From: Phymatolithon calcareum
Lineage: Eukaryota; Rhodophyta; Florideophyceae; Hapalidiales
DNA length: 64,000 nt
Direction of reading: 5' to 3'
NCBI GenBank assembly: GCA_977006965.1
Contig: OZ345380.1
Coordinates: 1 to 64,000 of the forward strand
Shown: positions 1 through 11,615 of the stretch, one piece after another
Layout of the letters: every line of letters begins with the position of its first letter
Position numbering within the stretch: position 1 is the first letter of the stretch
The notes under the pieces: model-generated
Database searches by the model: none
Told to the model about the DNA's origin: nothing
What the model saw: the letters and a program-made list of their open reading frames with translations, nothing else
Program-made: the position numbers and the translations under genes

Positions 1-2034
1 TTCCCTATTCCCTTATCCCTATTCCCTATTCCCTATTCCCTATTCCCTATCCCTATTCCCTATTCCCTATTCCCTATTCCCTATTCCCTATTCCCTATTC
101 CCTATTCCCTATCCCTATTCCCTATTCCCTATTCCCTATTCCCTATTCCCTATTCCCTATTCCCTATTCCCTATTCCCTATTCCCTATTCCCTATTCCCT
201 ATTCCCTATTCCTATTCCCTATTCCCTATTCCCTATTCCCTATTCCCTATTCCCTATTCCCTATTCCCTATTCCCTATTCCCTATTCCTATTCCCTATTC
301 CCTATTCCCTATTCCCTATTCCCTATTCCCTATTCCCTATTCCCTATTCCCTATTCCCTATTCCCTATTCCCTATTCCCTATTCCCTATTCCCTATTCCC
401 TATTCCCTATTCCCTATTCCCTATTCCCTATTCCCTATTCCCTATTCCCTATTCCCTATTCCCCCCTAGTTCCTATTCCCTATTCCCTATTCCCTATTCC
501 CTATTCCCTATTCCCTATTCCCTATTCCCTATTCCCTATTCCCTATTCCCTATTCCCTATTCCCTATTCCCTATTCCCTATTCCCTATTCCCTATTCCCT
601 ATTCCCTATTCCCTATTCCCTATTCCCTATTCCCTATTCCCTATTCCCTATTCCCTATTCCCTATTCCCTATTCCCTATTCCCTATTCCCTATTCCCTAT
701 TCCCTATTCCCTATTCCCTATTCCCTATTCCCTATTCCCTATTCCCTATTCCCTATTCCCTATTCCCTATTCCCTATTCCCTATTCCCTATTCCCTATTC
801 CCTATTCCCTATTCCCTATTCCCTATTCCCTATTCCCTATTCCCTATTCCCTATTCCCTATTCCCTATTCCCTATTCCCTATTCCCTATTCCCTATTCCC
901 TATTCCCTATTCCCTATTCCCTATTCCCTATTCCCTATTCCCTATTCCCTATTCCCTATTCCCTATTCCCTATTCCCTATTCCCTATTCCCTATTCCCTA
1001 TTCCCTATTCCCTATTCCCTATTCCCTATTCCCTATTCCCTATTCCCTATTCCCTATTCCCTATTCCCTATTCCCTATTCCCTATTCCCTATTCCCTATT
1101 CCCTATTCCCTATTCCCTATTCCCTATTCCCTATTCCCTATTCCCTATTCCCTATTCCCTATTCCCTATTCCCTATTCCCTATTCCCTATTCCCTATTCC
1201 CTATTCCCTATTCCCTATTCCCTATTCCCTATTCCCTATTCCCTATTCCCTATTCCCTATTCCCTATTCCCTATTCCCTATTCCCTATTCCCTATTCCCT
1301 ATTCCCTATTCCCTATTCCCTATTCCCTATTCCCTATTCTCTATTCCCTATTCCCTATTCCCTATTCCCTATTCCCTATTCCCTATTCCCTATTCCCTAT
1401 TCCCTATTCCCTATTCCCTATTCCCTATTCCCTATTCCTTATTCCCTATTCCCTTATTCCCTATTCCCTATTCCCTATTCCCTATCCCTATTCCCTATTC
1501 CCTATTCCCTATTCCCTTATTCCCTATTCCCTATTCCCTATATCCCTATTCCCTATTCCCTATTCCCTATTCCCTATTCCCTATTCCCTTATTCCCTATT
1601 CCCTATTCCCTATTCCCTATTCCCTATTCCCTATTCCCTATTCCCTATTCCCTATTCCCTATTCCCTATTCCCTATTCCCTATTCCCTATTCCCTATTCC
1701 CTATTCCCTATTCCCTATTCCCTATTCCCTATTCCCTATTCCCTATTCCCTATTCCCTATTCCCTATTCCCTATTCCCTATTCCCTATTCCCTATTCCCT
1801 ATTCCCTATTCCCTATTCCCTATTCCCTATTCCCATTCCCTATCCCCTATTCCCTATTCCCTATTCCCTATTCCCTATTCCCTATTCCCTATTCCCTATT
1901 CCCTATTCCCTATTCCCTATTCCCTATTCCCTATTCCCTATTCCCTATTCCCTATTCCCTATTCCCCCCTATTCCCTATTCCCTATTCCCTATTCCCCTA
2001 TTCCCTATTCCCTATTCCCTATTCCCTATTCCCT
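1..2034. repeat. Telomeric tandem repeat, unit CCCTATT / AATAGGG
   Basis: About 290 copies of a 7-bp unit run from the first base to about 2034, where unique sequence (GATTACAGC) begins. The C-rich strand reads 5' to 3' inward from the left edge, so the G-rich strand would end 3' at the left, as expected for a chromosome terminus. Units are mostly identical. Variants are scattered through the array, for example an extra T near 13, a missing C near 212, a CCCCCCTAG patch near 464, and clusters near 1437-1550 and 1835-1850. Variants at the outer edge show that the window may not reach the very tip. The same motif occurs as two short interstitial pieces near 32.5 and 33.1 kb. Confidence 0.93.
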
Positions 2035-2099
2035 GATTACAGCAAATCAAACGGAATTAAACATATGCTTTGTGAGACATATCAAATATGAAGCTAATA

Positions 2100-2275
2100 G
2101 CAGAGTTAACGTTTTGTTAATTATTTCCAAGTAGTAAGTGAATATCGGCACACCACCTTCTCGTTCGCGCAGAGATACACGATTGATACGGAAGGAACGT
2201 GCTCGTAGAGACGAGGAGATCGGTACCCGGCCCGTAATTCTGCGTTAGCAGGAAGTTGGCGCTCCAGCTTCCAGC
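2100..2275 (+). repeat. Short repeat shared with 4160-4300 and 14890-14960
   Basis: A block with a CGTTCGCGCAGAG-type motif followed by GAGATCGGTACC and a GCAGGAA motif recurs near 4190-4300. A weaker trace sits at about 14930-14950. It appears to be the terminal part of the same subtelomeric repeat family as 3640-4230. No gene is seen in it. Confidence 0.5.
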
Positions 2276-2276
2276 A

Positions 2277-3615
2277 CACTCAAATGTGAGATTCAGATTA
2301 CTCCACCTATAGTTTAGGAGAATAGAACTACAATTACTCCAATTCTAGAGAGCCGCCCGTAATTGACAAAGCAATCATAATTAATGTTGTGAATCAGACA
2401 TGGATTCCGAGACATATGTTCGAGATTCTGAATCATATCAAAGGTTTGAAGTATCATTTTACGAAATATTTGATTTCGGGGTGGAAATAGTATTTAAACA
2501 TTTCGCATTCAGAAGATTTATTAGATATACAAGGCAAGATGGGACCGGATTGGAGGTGGAATTACCAGTACTTCAGAAACTTTTTTTAATTGTTTTTCTG
2601 TTAAACAGGAGTCGCGAGTCAGTGTATCAGCAGTCATCCGGTATCGTGCAAGCTTTCAGACGCATATGTGCATAGATTTCGCAATGTTGCACCGTCCCCG
2701 TGCCGTGGACGCCGGAAATGCACCCCAGTACTGCAAGTGTGACTTTATCGTGCGTCATATTTTCAATACTGATACGCATGAGCGCAAATATGAACTGTGC
2801 GTGTACCAGGATGGTGCAAGTCTCACCGTATTTGAGCAATTATGCATCACTTTATAAATTCTTAGAGCCTCTTATTTGCCCGTTGCACACTAATGGTGCA
2901 ATAGGATTATAGAAATGCGTGTGCTAGTTTTCTGCATCCATGACCAAGTTCCAAGCTCCCTAAGGGCCGCATCAGTAAACATTTCGGTTGTTATATAGAG
3001 CTTCCCTCTCTTCGAGCGGCGCCTCGGAGAAAGAGACGGGAGCTGCCTTAGCATAACCGATCTTGGAAGAAACTCATCTTGCCGGATGCGATATATTCCT
3101 TAACGGTTGGTAGCTCAAAACGAAATGCGCGCATGACGACTGACCCCTTTTTTGCGTGTCCTCTTGCGCGTCCGTCAAAATCATCGTCGGATGATTGTCT
3201 TTTCTTTCTACATCCTGTGGAAGTATCTCGCACTTGAGCAAAACTTTTGAGGAGTTTTGTTAACTATCTTGACACGATAGTTAGCTATCACCCGACAGAA
3301 AATTCTTTACAAGAAGTACGGGAAGCCGCGATGGTAAGAGGTCTCAGACTGTCCACCCCTTGAACCACCAGGGTTGCTCCTGCACCTTTCGATTCTATCT
3401 GAAACTTATTGCTACGTTTGTTGATATACGCTTCACCACTGAAGTTACTGGTAAGATTTACGTATTTTAGGATACAAGTTTACTTGTTTCATACCAACTT
3501 GAGTGACGAAAACAATTCCAACTCCTCTGCAGTGTTGTTCATTTCGATGTGTTTTTCGCGCCTATAGACTGGATTTACGTCCGAGACGGCTCGTTTTGAG
3601 TTCTGGTATTACATA
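2277..3615 (+). repeat. Subtelomeric repeat S1, copy 1
   Basis: This segment matches 51668-53183 in the same orientation over almost its whole length. The match starts at a shared motif near AAATGTGA and ends at TTTTGAGTT. Similarity is high but diverged by substitutions and small indels. Copy 2 carries about 160 extra bases (about 52669-52830) before the shared TTAACTATCTTG motif. Short ORFs overlap on both strands near 2627-2912 and are partly kept in copy 2, but none resembles a protein I know. It lies 240 bp inside the telomere, so subtelomeric duplication is the natural reading. Confidence 0.8.
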
Positions 3616-3639
3616 TGGGACGCATTGAATATCTAGTTT

Positions 3640-4230
3640 AGCCCAATGTCACCAAACAAGCACAATAATATAAGAATATTCTTGAATCTCATCCTAGCTA
3701 AACTTGCAAACTGGAGCGAGTTAAATGATTAATGAAACATTAGGAAAGCATCTGTCTCGCTACTTCAATCTTCGAGTTTGGATATTTTGCATCATGCGAA
3801 TGATCTTAGAGATCAATGTTTTTCCGACATTCTGAGATGTACTGCACGACAGTGTAGATTATAGATCACTATATAGTTAAGGACCCCTTTTTAAAGAACG
3901 TTACATAAATACCGAAAATATTTTATGATCCACAGATTTAAACTGAAAAAAATAGAATACAGTTATGAGTTGCTCGTACTTTTGACGAGATATTATTAGC
4001 GGCAAAGCTGTTCCGTCTCACACGTTAATTTTCTATGGTAGCATATTATTGGCCTGCTTCATTTGATTAGAGCTAATGAAAATGACTTTCATAATTATTA
4101 TTAATAACATATCAATTGTAAACAAAATGGGAGATAAATTTATGTTTTGCTAAATTTTTCGCAGTAGCGCTCGGATGTGGAGCACCGATTTGCCGTTCGC
4201 ACAGAGTTACTCGCTTGGTATCGTTCGAAA
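3640..4230 (+). repeat. Subtelomeric repeat S2, copy 1
   Basis: AT-rich segment that aligns with 14345-14960 in the same orientation. Shared landmarks are GTTTAGCC, a run around AAGCACAATAATATAAG, GGGATATTTTGC-like and CATATTATTGGCC motifs, and the closing CAGAGTTAC. The copies are strongly diverged. I see no ORF of note and no terminal inverted or long terminal repeat, so the element type is unknown. The short ORF at 4215-4508 begins at its right edge and resembles nothing I know. Confidence 0.65.
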
Positions 4231-5877
4231 GATCTCAGCAAGGCGAAGAGATCGGTACCGAGCGCATAATCCAGCGTAAGCAGGAAATTTGGCCGCGAGT
4301 AGTCGGGCTTTGTCCTCACAAATATTTAAAAAATAGGATTACCGACTGCTATGCTATCGTAAATTTAGATTCCTATTTTCTAATTTCGTTTGGTCATATT
4401 GCCCGGTTCTGGCACCCCATGTTCCCGATTGCGCAGACTGAGCCGGATACTGTTAGAAATCTCTCATCAAGACGCGTCTGTCGGTACCAAACGCGAATGT
4501 ATATGTAAACAGGAATATGTGCTCCAATTCGTGCCCCATTAGAAAAAATATTTGAAACATAGCCTTGTGATATAACGGATGTGCGTAAGAAAGCAATTTA
4601 TTTATGAGGAAAAAATTAAGGATGGCCTGTACGGCGACGCAAAAAAACTTGTAAATTTAAATTTGGCCTGTATAGCGCTGATTTTCCCATGCGAATCCAG
4701 GCTGTATTCGCGAACATGCTCATGTGGCCGGGAAATATATAAAATCTCAGCGCCATACCGGCCACTTTTCCTGATATACAATTAATTTTAGGCACGTGCG
4801 TCATATCGGTCACCCAGAACTAGTACAGGTCAGTTGCGATACTGCTGGCTTTCTCGTCGCTTTTTCTGGTGCGTCATCTATCTGGTGAGTTTGACGCATT
4901 TAGTCCCGCCATTTTTGCACCAGTGCATCTTTGTACTATCCTGATGTTTCTGCGATTTTCGCCTGTCTGGCTACATTGAGAGTCCATGGAATTTTTACCA
5001 ATCACGCCATTACCGTTTTGTTCATTACGTTCGCCGGGTTGTGCCATGTTTTCCTGTTTAGAAGTTGCCGATATACTCGTACATCTCTCCATTCGCACTA
5101 TGGCCCCCATTTCCACCATGTCTTTCGTGCCGGTCATTTTCACAGTCCGAGCCATATCCAATGTACTTGCCTTTCCGCCGCATAAGCTAGTTCCGCTATA
5201 CTGTCAATTTTGGACGCTTTCGCAGTTCCTGGCTTCTTTTGGCCCTCATAATTATCGTAATTGCCGCTAATCATCGTCTTCGTTTTCCTAGTCGGAAGTT
5301 TCCGCCGACTCCACGTTTCGTCTTGCTCTATTGTCTCTGACGTTTCCGCTATTTCAGGTATTCCGGATATTTCCTCTTTTTCTTGTATTGCCCGAGCCTG
5401 GCTTGCCTTTAAGCGCTGGAGCTGGTTTCTTTGCAGAAATTATTGATGACGAACTGGTCGCCGACGGAAGTGTTGATACTTCTTTGACTTACCGGCATGC
5501 TCATCTTCATGATTATTAGTGCTCAGAAATCTATTAACGAGGTTGCGAATACCGGTGCCGTAGCTTTCACATTGGGCCAATGTGGCTGAGGGCGTCCAGA
5601 GGACAAGATTATTTTCTTCTCATGTTTCGTATTAACAGGCGTTTATTGTTTTCGAACTGTCCCTCTGGAAAACCATCTGTTCCCAATAACACCAGAGCCA
5701 GAGTTTTTGACGTCGTTGGATCCGAGCAAAGCCCTTTTTTTACAGACTATAAGCATAAAGTTTTCAAATCAAAAGTAGTGTTTTACCAGAACATACTAAC
5801 AATGTGTGCAAAGCAAAAACAGCAACCCCAATTCAGCAAACGTACAATCATTTATCCAAGTCTTATTTCGCGACGGT

Positions 5878-7400
5878 TTAAATTTTATACTCAGACTCAG
5901 TGCCAGCTTCGTCACCGCTACAAACGCCTGCCGACACATTCTTTGCCGACGTGATAAAGCTCTTATCTTGTTCGGCAATGTAGGTCTGCTTCAGTTTCAC
6001 CTCAGAGGTATTCATTGATTTCCCAAAGTCTTTGATGAAATCATATTGAGAGAGGTGGCTGAGAACCTGTCCATGTCTGTCTTTCTGAATCAATATGGTG
6101 TCGAAGCTGGCACGTAAGATTATTGCCGCCATCTTACCGATTTCCTGATCTTTCTTCTTCCTCCACCGGCGCAGAGATGCTCTCGCACTGTCAGACCGAA
6201 GAAACCTCCCGTCTCGTGATTTTAGAAGCAAGTATCGGCGTCTGATGTCGCCCTGCTCGATTTTAAACTTTGCATATATAACCAGTAAAACATACTTCAC
6301 GTGAAACTGCAGTAGGTTGAGAATTGACGTTGGCAAATGCACATGTAGCATGTCGACGCTTTTCGTCCTCTTCTCATTGTCCAGGTCGAGCTTGAAGCAG
6401 CCTATCTCTTGACATTGCTACAATAAATCAGAGATCTCAATTTCCTCAGGTCGCTCAAAAAACGTGAACGCCTGCAGCCGTTGACCGCAACCGTTGAACA
6501 TGAGAAGAACGAGGAAGTTGAGTGCCCACTTCTGAAGAAAAGCAGTCGGATGAAGATATAACACAGCTCTATTCTTAGAAATTGCCGGGAGAGCATTCTT
6601 ACTCAAGCTATTGCACTCGTTCTTGGCCGCCTTTTGAAATAAGGAAAAGTCATGTGGAGATATACACTTCCCCGTTACAGTCCGCAGCTCTTGGTGCTTT
6701 CGCTTACAAACTTGCATTCTGGATTCACTCTTGTTAGCTCGGGAGACACCACAGACGAGCTCTACAACTGCAGAGATAGTGGCTCGCTGTTCACCCAAAT
6801 TTCTATCAGCAATTGCAAAATATATATTAGTTCACTTTGCCAGACGGTTGAGATGATTCGCCTTGCACATTACTGTGCCGTTAGCCCAATGAATCTGAAA
6901 GTACAGCAGGAAATCATTTGCATATTCTATACCACAATAGGATTGAAAATAAATCCCTTCTGCCACATTTTGTTGGCATTAGTAAACCCAAACGCGAATC
7001 AAGCCTGACAAAACTGCCCTGAAGCTAGGCTAAACTGATTACTGGTATCAAGTCCTTGCCCAAAGTTTTCTTTGGCTTGGAATTCAATTTCATACATGCT
7101 CCTCATGTCTTCGCAGTTCTCTTCACTAATTTGAAGGCCTTCGTAGGCAGCTTGACCTTTCTTAACACGAGATTCTTCCGGGCACCTGGCCTCTCTGGAC
7201 GTAAAGAAATTCGATGGGAGAGAATTTATGTAAACGGCCACTTTTCTTCGGCTCTCTTTGCCACCGCAGCGCGCTCGAGCATTGTCCTCCCTTGCCCGTT
7301 TTTGTCGAGCCGAATGCCGGGAATAAATCTTCCCGTTTCAATCAGCACTTCTTTTAGCACAGTAGTAGTCAAAACAGGAGCTTTAGACGAACGCTATTCT
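5878..7400 (-). pseudogene. Broken gene with a possible tyrosine-recombinase-like C-terminus
   Basis: Three minus-strand pieces appear to belong together: 7241-6999 (charged, possibly coiled-coil), 6798-6418, and 6351-5878. They are separated by stops, a frame change and perhaps an intron near 6.8-7.0 kb. The second piece ends with a segment around LLMFNGCGQRLQAF that could be recombinase box I. The third has LRASFDTIL, like the second arginine box (LRHTFAT) of tyrosine recombinases, and then MNTSEVKLKQTYIAE, where the tyrosine could be the nucleophile. The spacing of R, R and Y fits the fold, but no histidine of box II is evident. The family call is inference. It is unlike the two clearer recombinases in the window. 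The region is not functional as it stands. Confidence 0.38.
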
Positions 7401-7698
7401 TCAAGAATGTTGCGTCAATGAAGTTGGATTCCGAATAGGAGTTATTACTGGTAAACCACCTGAAAAGAGCACAGAAAGTTCGTCCGATGCATTCCAGGCA
7501 AAGAAGAAGTTTGAATCACTTGTGTAACATGCAATGCGTCAAGTAAGAAATTGATTTCAAAGATGTTTCATTCATCTTAACAGTGCTGAGACACTCAGAT
7601 ATTGGTACAGGCATACATTATCAGCCTGCGCTGAAAATTGGTAATGACTGCCAGCTCTTTCTAATCTACCTTTTTTCTTGGAGATCGCAGATCCTTTA

Positions 7699-7913
7699 AT
7701 TTTCTGATACTTGTTTGTGAAAAGAGTCGTTTTATATGCCAGTCTATAGTCGTCGCAGTTAAGGGGGGAAGATTCCTTTCTTCAATCTAAGCTAAACTGC
7801 TGACACACTCAGCCACGCGCATGACCACATCCACTCATAGAGTCCCATGTAGTATGAGAGCTCTCATAGCGAATGCGTTCGCGTTGGTCTCGGTTCGGCC
7901 TTGGTGAATCGGC
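7699..7913 (-). repeat. Split direct repeat B2 (outer end of the element)
   Basis: About 215 bp, repeated at 8128-8341. Both copies begin at ATTTTCTGATAC and end at GGTGAATCGGC. They differ by one G in a G-run and a few substitutions. An internal palindrome, TGAGAGCTCTCA, is present in both. Confidence 0.85.
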
Positions 7914-8026
7914 GGGTTCGAGGCGGTTGTAATTGAGTTTGCTCGAGAATTGAGCGTAGTGAAGTGATTTCTCGATGCGTAAAGAGACGAAGTTGAATTG
8001 TCTGAAAACAGGGATGGGAGGGCGGG

Positions 8027-8131
8027 ACGCACAAAAACTCCCCCCCAAGACTTGGCGGCAATATCCAAATCATTCCACGCCCAAGTCCGAAAATACCGTT
8101 CTGCTATGCAAGCTCGCAGAACTCTATATTT
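8027..8131 (-). repeat. Split direct repeat A2
   Basis: A 105-bp segment starting ACGCACAAAAACTC, identical to 11616-11720 except for one base (CCAAATC against CCTAATC). It directly abuts repeat B1, as the split-repeat model predicts. Confidence 0.85.
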
Positions 8132-8341
8132 TCTGATACTTGTTTGTGAAAAGATTCGTTTTATATGCCAGTCTATAGTCGTCGCAGGTAAGGGGGAAGA
8201 TTCCTTTCTTCAATCTAAGCTAAACTGCTTACACACTCAGCCACGCGCATGACCACATCCACTCATAGAGTCCCATGTAGTATGAGAGCTCTCATAGCGA
8301 ATGCGTTCGCGTTGGTCTCGGTTCGGCCTTGGTGAATCGGC
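8128..8341 (-). repeat. Split direct repeat B1
   Basis: Inner copy of the 215-bp B repeat. It overlaps A2 by the shared ATTT and ends 13 bp from the stop codon of the recombinase ORF. Confidence 0.85.
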
Positions 8342-8353
8342 TCCGCCACCCCT

Positions 8354-9310
8354 TTACTCTGGTGGTGGCGAAACGTTGAAAAGCTTATATCGTTGCGCTA
8401 ACCGTCGTTCGAAACGACGTCGGAGTTGAGGAGAAATGTTTTGAAGTTGATGGTGAACCTGATCGGGTTGAAGGTATTGTTGCATAGACTTTGATGACGC
8501 CCATCGTCCACGAAGTTGAATTTCATCACGCGTCAGTCGACAGTGCATATGATCCGTGGTTGCGCCACCGTAACGAAGTCCATGTAGTTTTGTATCTCCA
8601 ATGTCGATGTTGAATGTTTCCAAAATCGGGTTCACTCGTTTTCTTAGTGTTGCCATTGAGAATCGGAACAGCTTGTTGTCGTTTTGTGTTCCATTCTTCG
8701 ATCGAATGACCTGCTGTCGTCGAAGTAACTCGGCATTTAGTAGTCCACGAACAAACACGGATTGGTTGGTTCCACGTTTGGTTTTTGGTAGCGTCAATAC
8801 GCCATAGTAATTTTGGTTGGGTCCCTGGGGAGGATCGAGAAAGATGAAGTCTTGACACCTCGCATTCGAGGCATCTGCAGATCGTAAGTAGCAATCAAAT
8901 ATGACCAATATTGCAGTAGCCATGTCTGGACGGCCTTGTTTTAGGAGTTCATAGGCGATCGCATTCGCCAATTGTTCGGATATAACTGTACGGGCCTTTA
9001 CAGGAACATGTTTTGCCCACCCCTCGAGAGAGGCGCGAAGGTCTTGCATTTTGCCCCGCAACGTTGGGAAGTACAGCTCAACAGCTAACATTGCATTGAC
9101 GACTAATTGTCGTCCAGCTTTGTTCCGAGTATGATACGTATGAACCGCGAAGTCCATTAAGTACCCCTCAGTTTTTGATAAATCGGTAAATGAATCAAGC
9201 CCTTTTTCCGCCAAGTATTTGATGAAGGCTGCCAGGCCACGGTCGTATTTGTTTTTGGTGCTCTTGTCGACTCGGAGAGCTAGTAGCTCATACCGTCCAG
9301 GACGGTTCAT
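8354..9310 (-). CDS. Tyrosine recombinase of the DIRS-type retrotransposon
   Basis: Intact 318-residue ORF with an ATG start. Its job would be to integrate the circular cDNA of the element. An N-terminal helical core-binding part (about 1-110) precedes the catalytic domain (about 111-318). Catalytic residues visible are R143 in YLRSADASNAR, a possible lysine at K178 (TKRG), H243-x-x-R246 in LHGLRYGGATTD, W270 in GRWASS in place of the usual second histidine, and nucleophile Y279 in MQQYLQ. The GLR-x-GGAT block is typical of DIRS-type recombinases. The start is 8 bp after the stop of the middle ORF, so the three ORFs are probably translated from one transcript. Intact catalytic residues suggest recent activity. 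Confidence 0.85.
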   Translation of the reverse strand: MNRPGRYELLALRVDKSTKNKYDRGLAAFIKYLAEKGLDSFTDLSKTEGYLMDFAVHTYHTRNKAGRQLVVNAMLAVELYFPTLRGKMQDLRASLEGWAKHVPVKARTVISEQLANAIAYELLKQGRPDMATAILVIFDCYLRSADASNARCQDFIFLDPPQGPNQNYYGVLTLPKTKRGTNQSVFVRGLLNAELLRRQQVIRSKNGTQNDNKLFRFSMATLRKRVNPILETFNIDIGDTKLHGLRYGGATTDHMHCRLTRDEIQLRGRWASSKSMQQYLQPDQVHHQLQNISPQLRRRFERRLAQRYKLFNVSPPPE

Positions 9311-9318
9311 CAGCGGGT

Positions 9319-10002
9319 TTAGACTCGCTTCTGATATATATGCTCTCTATATGTAAGTCTCCGGCCAACGTAAGAGCTGCCACTTGTCTGCAAGATATTC
9401 GATCTTCCTTTCTCTTGCGCCCCAATGAGCGCCTGATTGTCAACCCCAGTTACCAACCTTTTTCCAAGGTTCAATTTGTTGCGTAAAAACCACTTAAGAC
9501 CCCTTGGGTCTTTTATAACATTCTCAGGTGCATCATATTTCATAACAAGTTCCGGCGGCAGGGCGTCAAGCAGCTCGACGCTTCCTGCCACTCCGTGAGA
9601 AGGCAGCGATAATATTGAGGCCTCCATCCAAGTCTTCGTTTGACAACGCTCAGCTAAATAGGTAGAGCTTTCTGGTGGTACTCTAGTTGTCACCCATCGG
9701 TCCGCACGTGACAATAGTTGCCGGCGGAACGCCCGGTCACATGAATCACTCACTTGAAAACATATTTCCGATTGACTGGTGGTGAGTTTGTCGTCGAAAA
9801 GTAGGGGTACATCCATGCTGGCGACCTGCCCCCTGGAGAGGGCATTGAGACAGGTTAGTACGTGCGCGGTAGTCGTCAGTATGGCATTTTCCTCACATAT
9901 TCGTGACCTATGGCGAGGCCCTTTTCCACTCGTCCTGCCATTAATTCCCCTGATCGGTAGGGGGAATAACTCACGTCGGTCATCGGTAACAAATCTTTTC
10001 AT
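9319..10002 (-). CDS. Middle ORF of the DIRS-type element: RNase-H-like remnant of the pol gene
   Basis: 227 residues with an ATG start. The C-terminal third contains KRLVTGVDNQALIGAQEKGRS, which looks like the last acidic block of the RNase H domain of DIRS-order pol proteins (usually a DNQ or DNT followed by a KGRS-like motif). The N-terminal half (LTCLNALSRG, PLLFDD, FRRQLLSRADRW) would correspond to linker sequence. The polymerase palm, with its paired aspartates, is not present here or elsewhere in the element. A full pol is far longer. I infer an internal deletion of the RT that kept or restored an open frame. It sits 10 bp downstream of the gag-like ORF and 8 bp upstream of the recombinase. 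Confidence 0.55.
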   Translation of the reverse strand: MKRFVTDDRRELFPLPIRGINGRTSGKGPRHRSRICEENAILTTTAHVLTCLNALSRGQVASMDVPLLFDDKLTTSQSEICFQVSDSCDRAFRRQLLSRADRWVTTRVPPESSTYLAERCQTKTWMEASILSLPSHGVAGSVELLDALPPELVMKYDAPENVIKDPRGLKWFLRNKLNLGKRLVTGVDNQALIGAQEKGRSNILQTSGSSYVGRRLTYREHIYQKRV

Positions 10003-10012
10003 TTTTGTTCTA

Positions 10013-10699
10013 CTAATTTTTGCGAGCCCCAGAAGCCCCCTTTTTCTTTGTGTCGGGATTCTTTCCTAGGGGCTTCATGAGCTCACGTTCGAGTCGCGCT
10101 GCACGGCGGGCGGCACGTAATTTCCTCGCTTTCTCGATAAAGGTCCATCGGCCACGTGGTGCATTGCGGCCGGTTATCATGTTAGTAAGGACCTTGATCT
10201 GTTGCGCAAGATCGGCTACGTTTGGTGTCGCTTCGCTGCTGTCGCTATCGCTTTCCGCTAGTTGAACTCTCTTTGGTTGACCTCTTTTAGAGTTCTTTTT
10301 CTTTTCGTGTCCTCGCGACGGGCCCGGGTTGGATGGGCCTGCCCTGGTTTTGGGTTTGTTGCGCGTTCGGGTTTTGCGAGAGGGCCCGGCGTTGGATGGC
10401 CCTCCTCTAGAATTGGTTGGATTGTTAGCATCATCGTTACGCGCATCCTTTAGGTCCGTGTCATCGTATCCACTTCCACTACTCACCGGAGCCGGTAAAT
10501 TTCCGGCGACCACGTTAGTAATTACCTCGCATAAATCGTTAATATCGCATCGCAGTGGCACAATGCGCAAAGCACCCAGTTTCGAATTCAAAAACTCAAT
10601 CATCCCGGTCTGGAACTCAGGTCCCCGGTTTTCATAAGTCTTCAAATTCTTGCTTACCACATCTTTTAACTTCGATATATAATTTCCATCTTTTCCCAT
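10013..10699 (-). CDS. Gag-like protein of the DIRS-type element
   Basis: First ORF of the element. The frame is open from about 10785, but the first ATG is at 10699, giving 228 residues. The middle is rich in Pro, Ser, Gly, Arg and Lys (repeated GPS and KTR motifs). The C-terminus is strongly basic and arginine-rich (ARKLRAARRAARLERE), suited to nucleic-acid binding. It has no zinc knuckle. Position and composition match the first ORF of DIRS/Ngaro elements, which encodes a Gag-like protein. The N-terminus may be longer if a non-ATG start is used. Confidence 0.6.
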   Translation of the reverse strand: MGKDGNYISKLKDVVSKNLKTYENRGPEFQTGMIEFLNSKLGALRIVPLRCDINDLCEVITNVVAGNLPAPVSSGSGYDDTDLKDARNDDANNPTNSRGGPSNAGPSRKTRTRNKPKTRAGPSNPGPSRGHEKKKNSKRGQPKRVQLAESDSDSSEATPNVADLAQQIKVLTNMITGRNAPRGRWTFIEKARKLRAARRAARLERELMKPLGKNPDTKKKGASGARKN

Positions 10700-11615
10700 C
10701 CCCGCGAAGAGTTCGATAAACTCTCCCAATAGCAGCCTGTTGCTGCTTTGATTGCTTTTGTTAGCAGGTGCGATTTTCGAAGGGGCGCCTCACCCACGGC
10801 ATCCCCTCCTAGTCCCATTCCCTAAGGGACGAGGGCGAGTGTTGTGAACTAACACAGGTGACACTCACAGTCTAAATAGACAACACCGTCAACAGGTAGC
10901 GGGTCCAAAACCCATATGCCCACCCATCCTCGTAAACGTCGGCGTCCTCGTTAGAGTCCGATTCGAACGTTCCTTGCCAGTGCGATACAGGCCAGCGACT
11001 TCACTAGTTATTACCAGATCCGCCTCGCACGTCACCAAGTCCAACCTCGAGAGAAGGAGTTCCAACACCACTTCCATTGACGAACCAGAACTGATAGCAC
11101 AGTTAAGATGAGAACTCAAACACTCCACAAATTTATGATCATTTAAAAAGCTGCGCCGTTATGCGTAGAAGAAAACTTAAAGGCCTCCCCGAGGCCAGGT
11201 GTCGCTACCAGGGCATGTTGCCAGGACACCGCGCTTTACAACTTTGACGAAACGATTCCGATAGGGGTTTACGACTTATGCGAAAAATACCAACGTTATG
11301 TGTACATCTCCATCTCCGTACATGTTCATTGCTCATTGTCTCCGAGAAGTTAAGTATCGGTCGGGTGCCACCCCGTCCGTCATGAGTCTTCATCAGGTGA
11401 AATTGTGCAGCTCTTAGACACCCGAAGGTGCACAGGGGTCGCGACGTGAACGCGGCTACACACGAGACCGGGTCAGTAAACCCTCTTTACTAACTCCTGG
11501 CCAGAGATCCGTACGTGCACTTCATACTCCTTAGAGACTCACGCCTCCAGGTAAATCAGAATCCATTGTGAGTCTTTCCCCCCACCCTGACTTATCCGCG
11601 CACGAAGTGTGATTC

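Noticed and set aside
1-2034. CRISPR array or ordinary microsatellite
   Set aside because: There are no spacers, and the uniform 7-bp unit, orientation and terminal position fit a telomere better.
4874-5519. Overlapping ORFs on both strands as a gene
   Set aside because: Composition is biased (Met, Glu, Gly and Lys on minus; Phe, Ser and Cys on plus) and nothing resembles a known domain. A decayed repeat is more likely.
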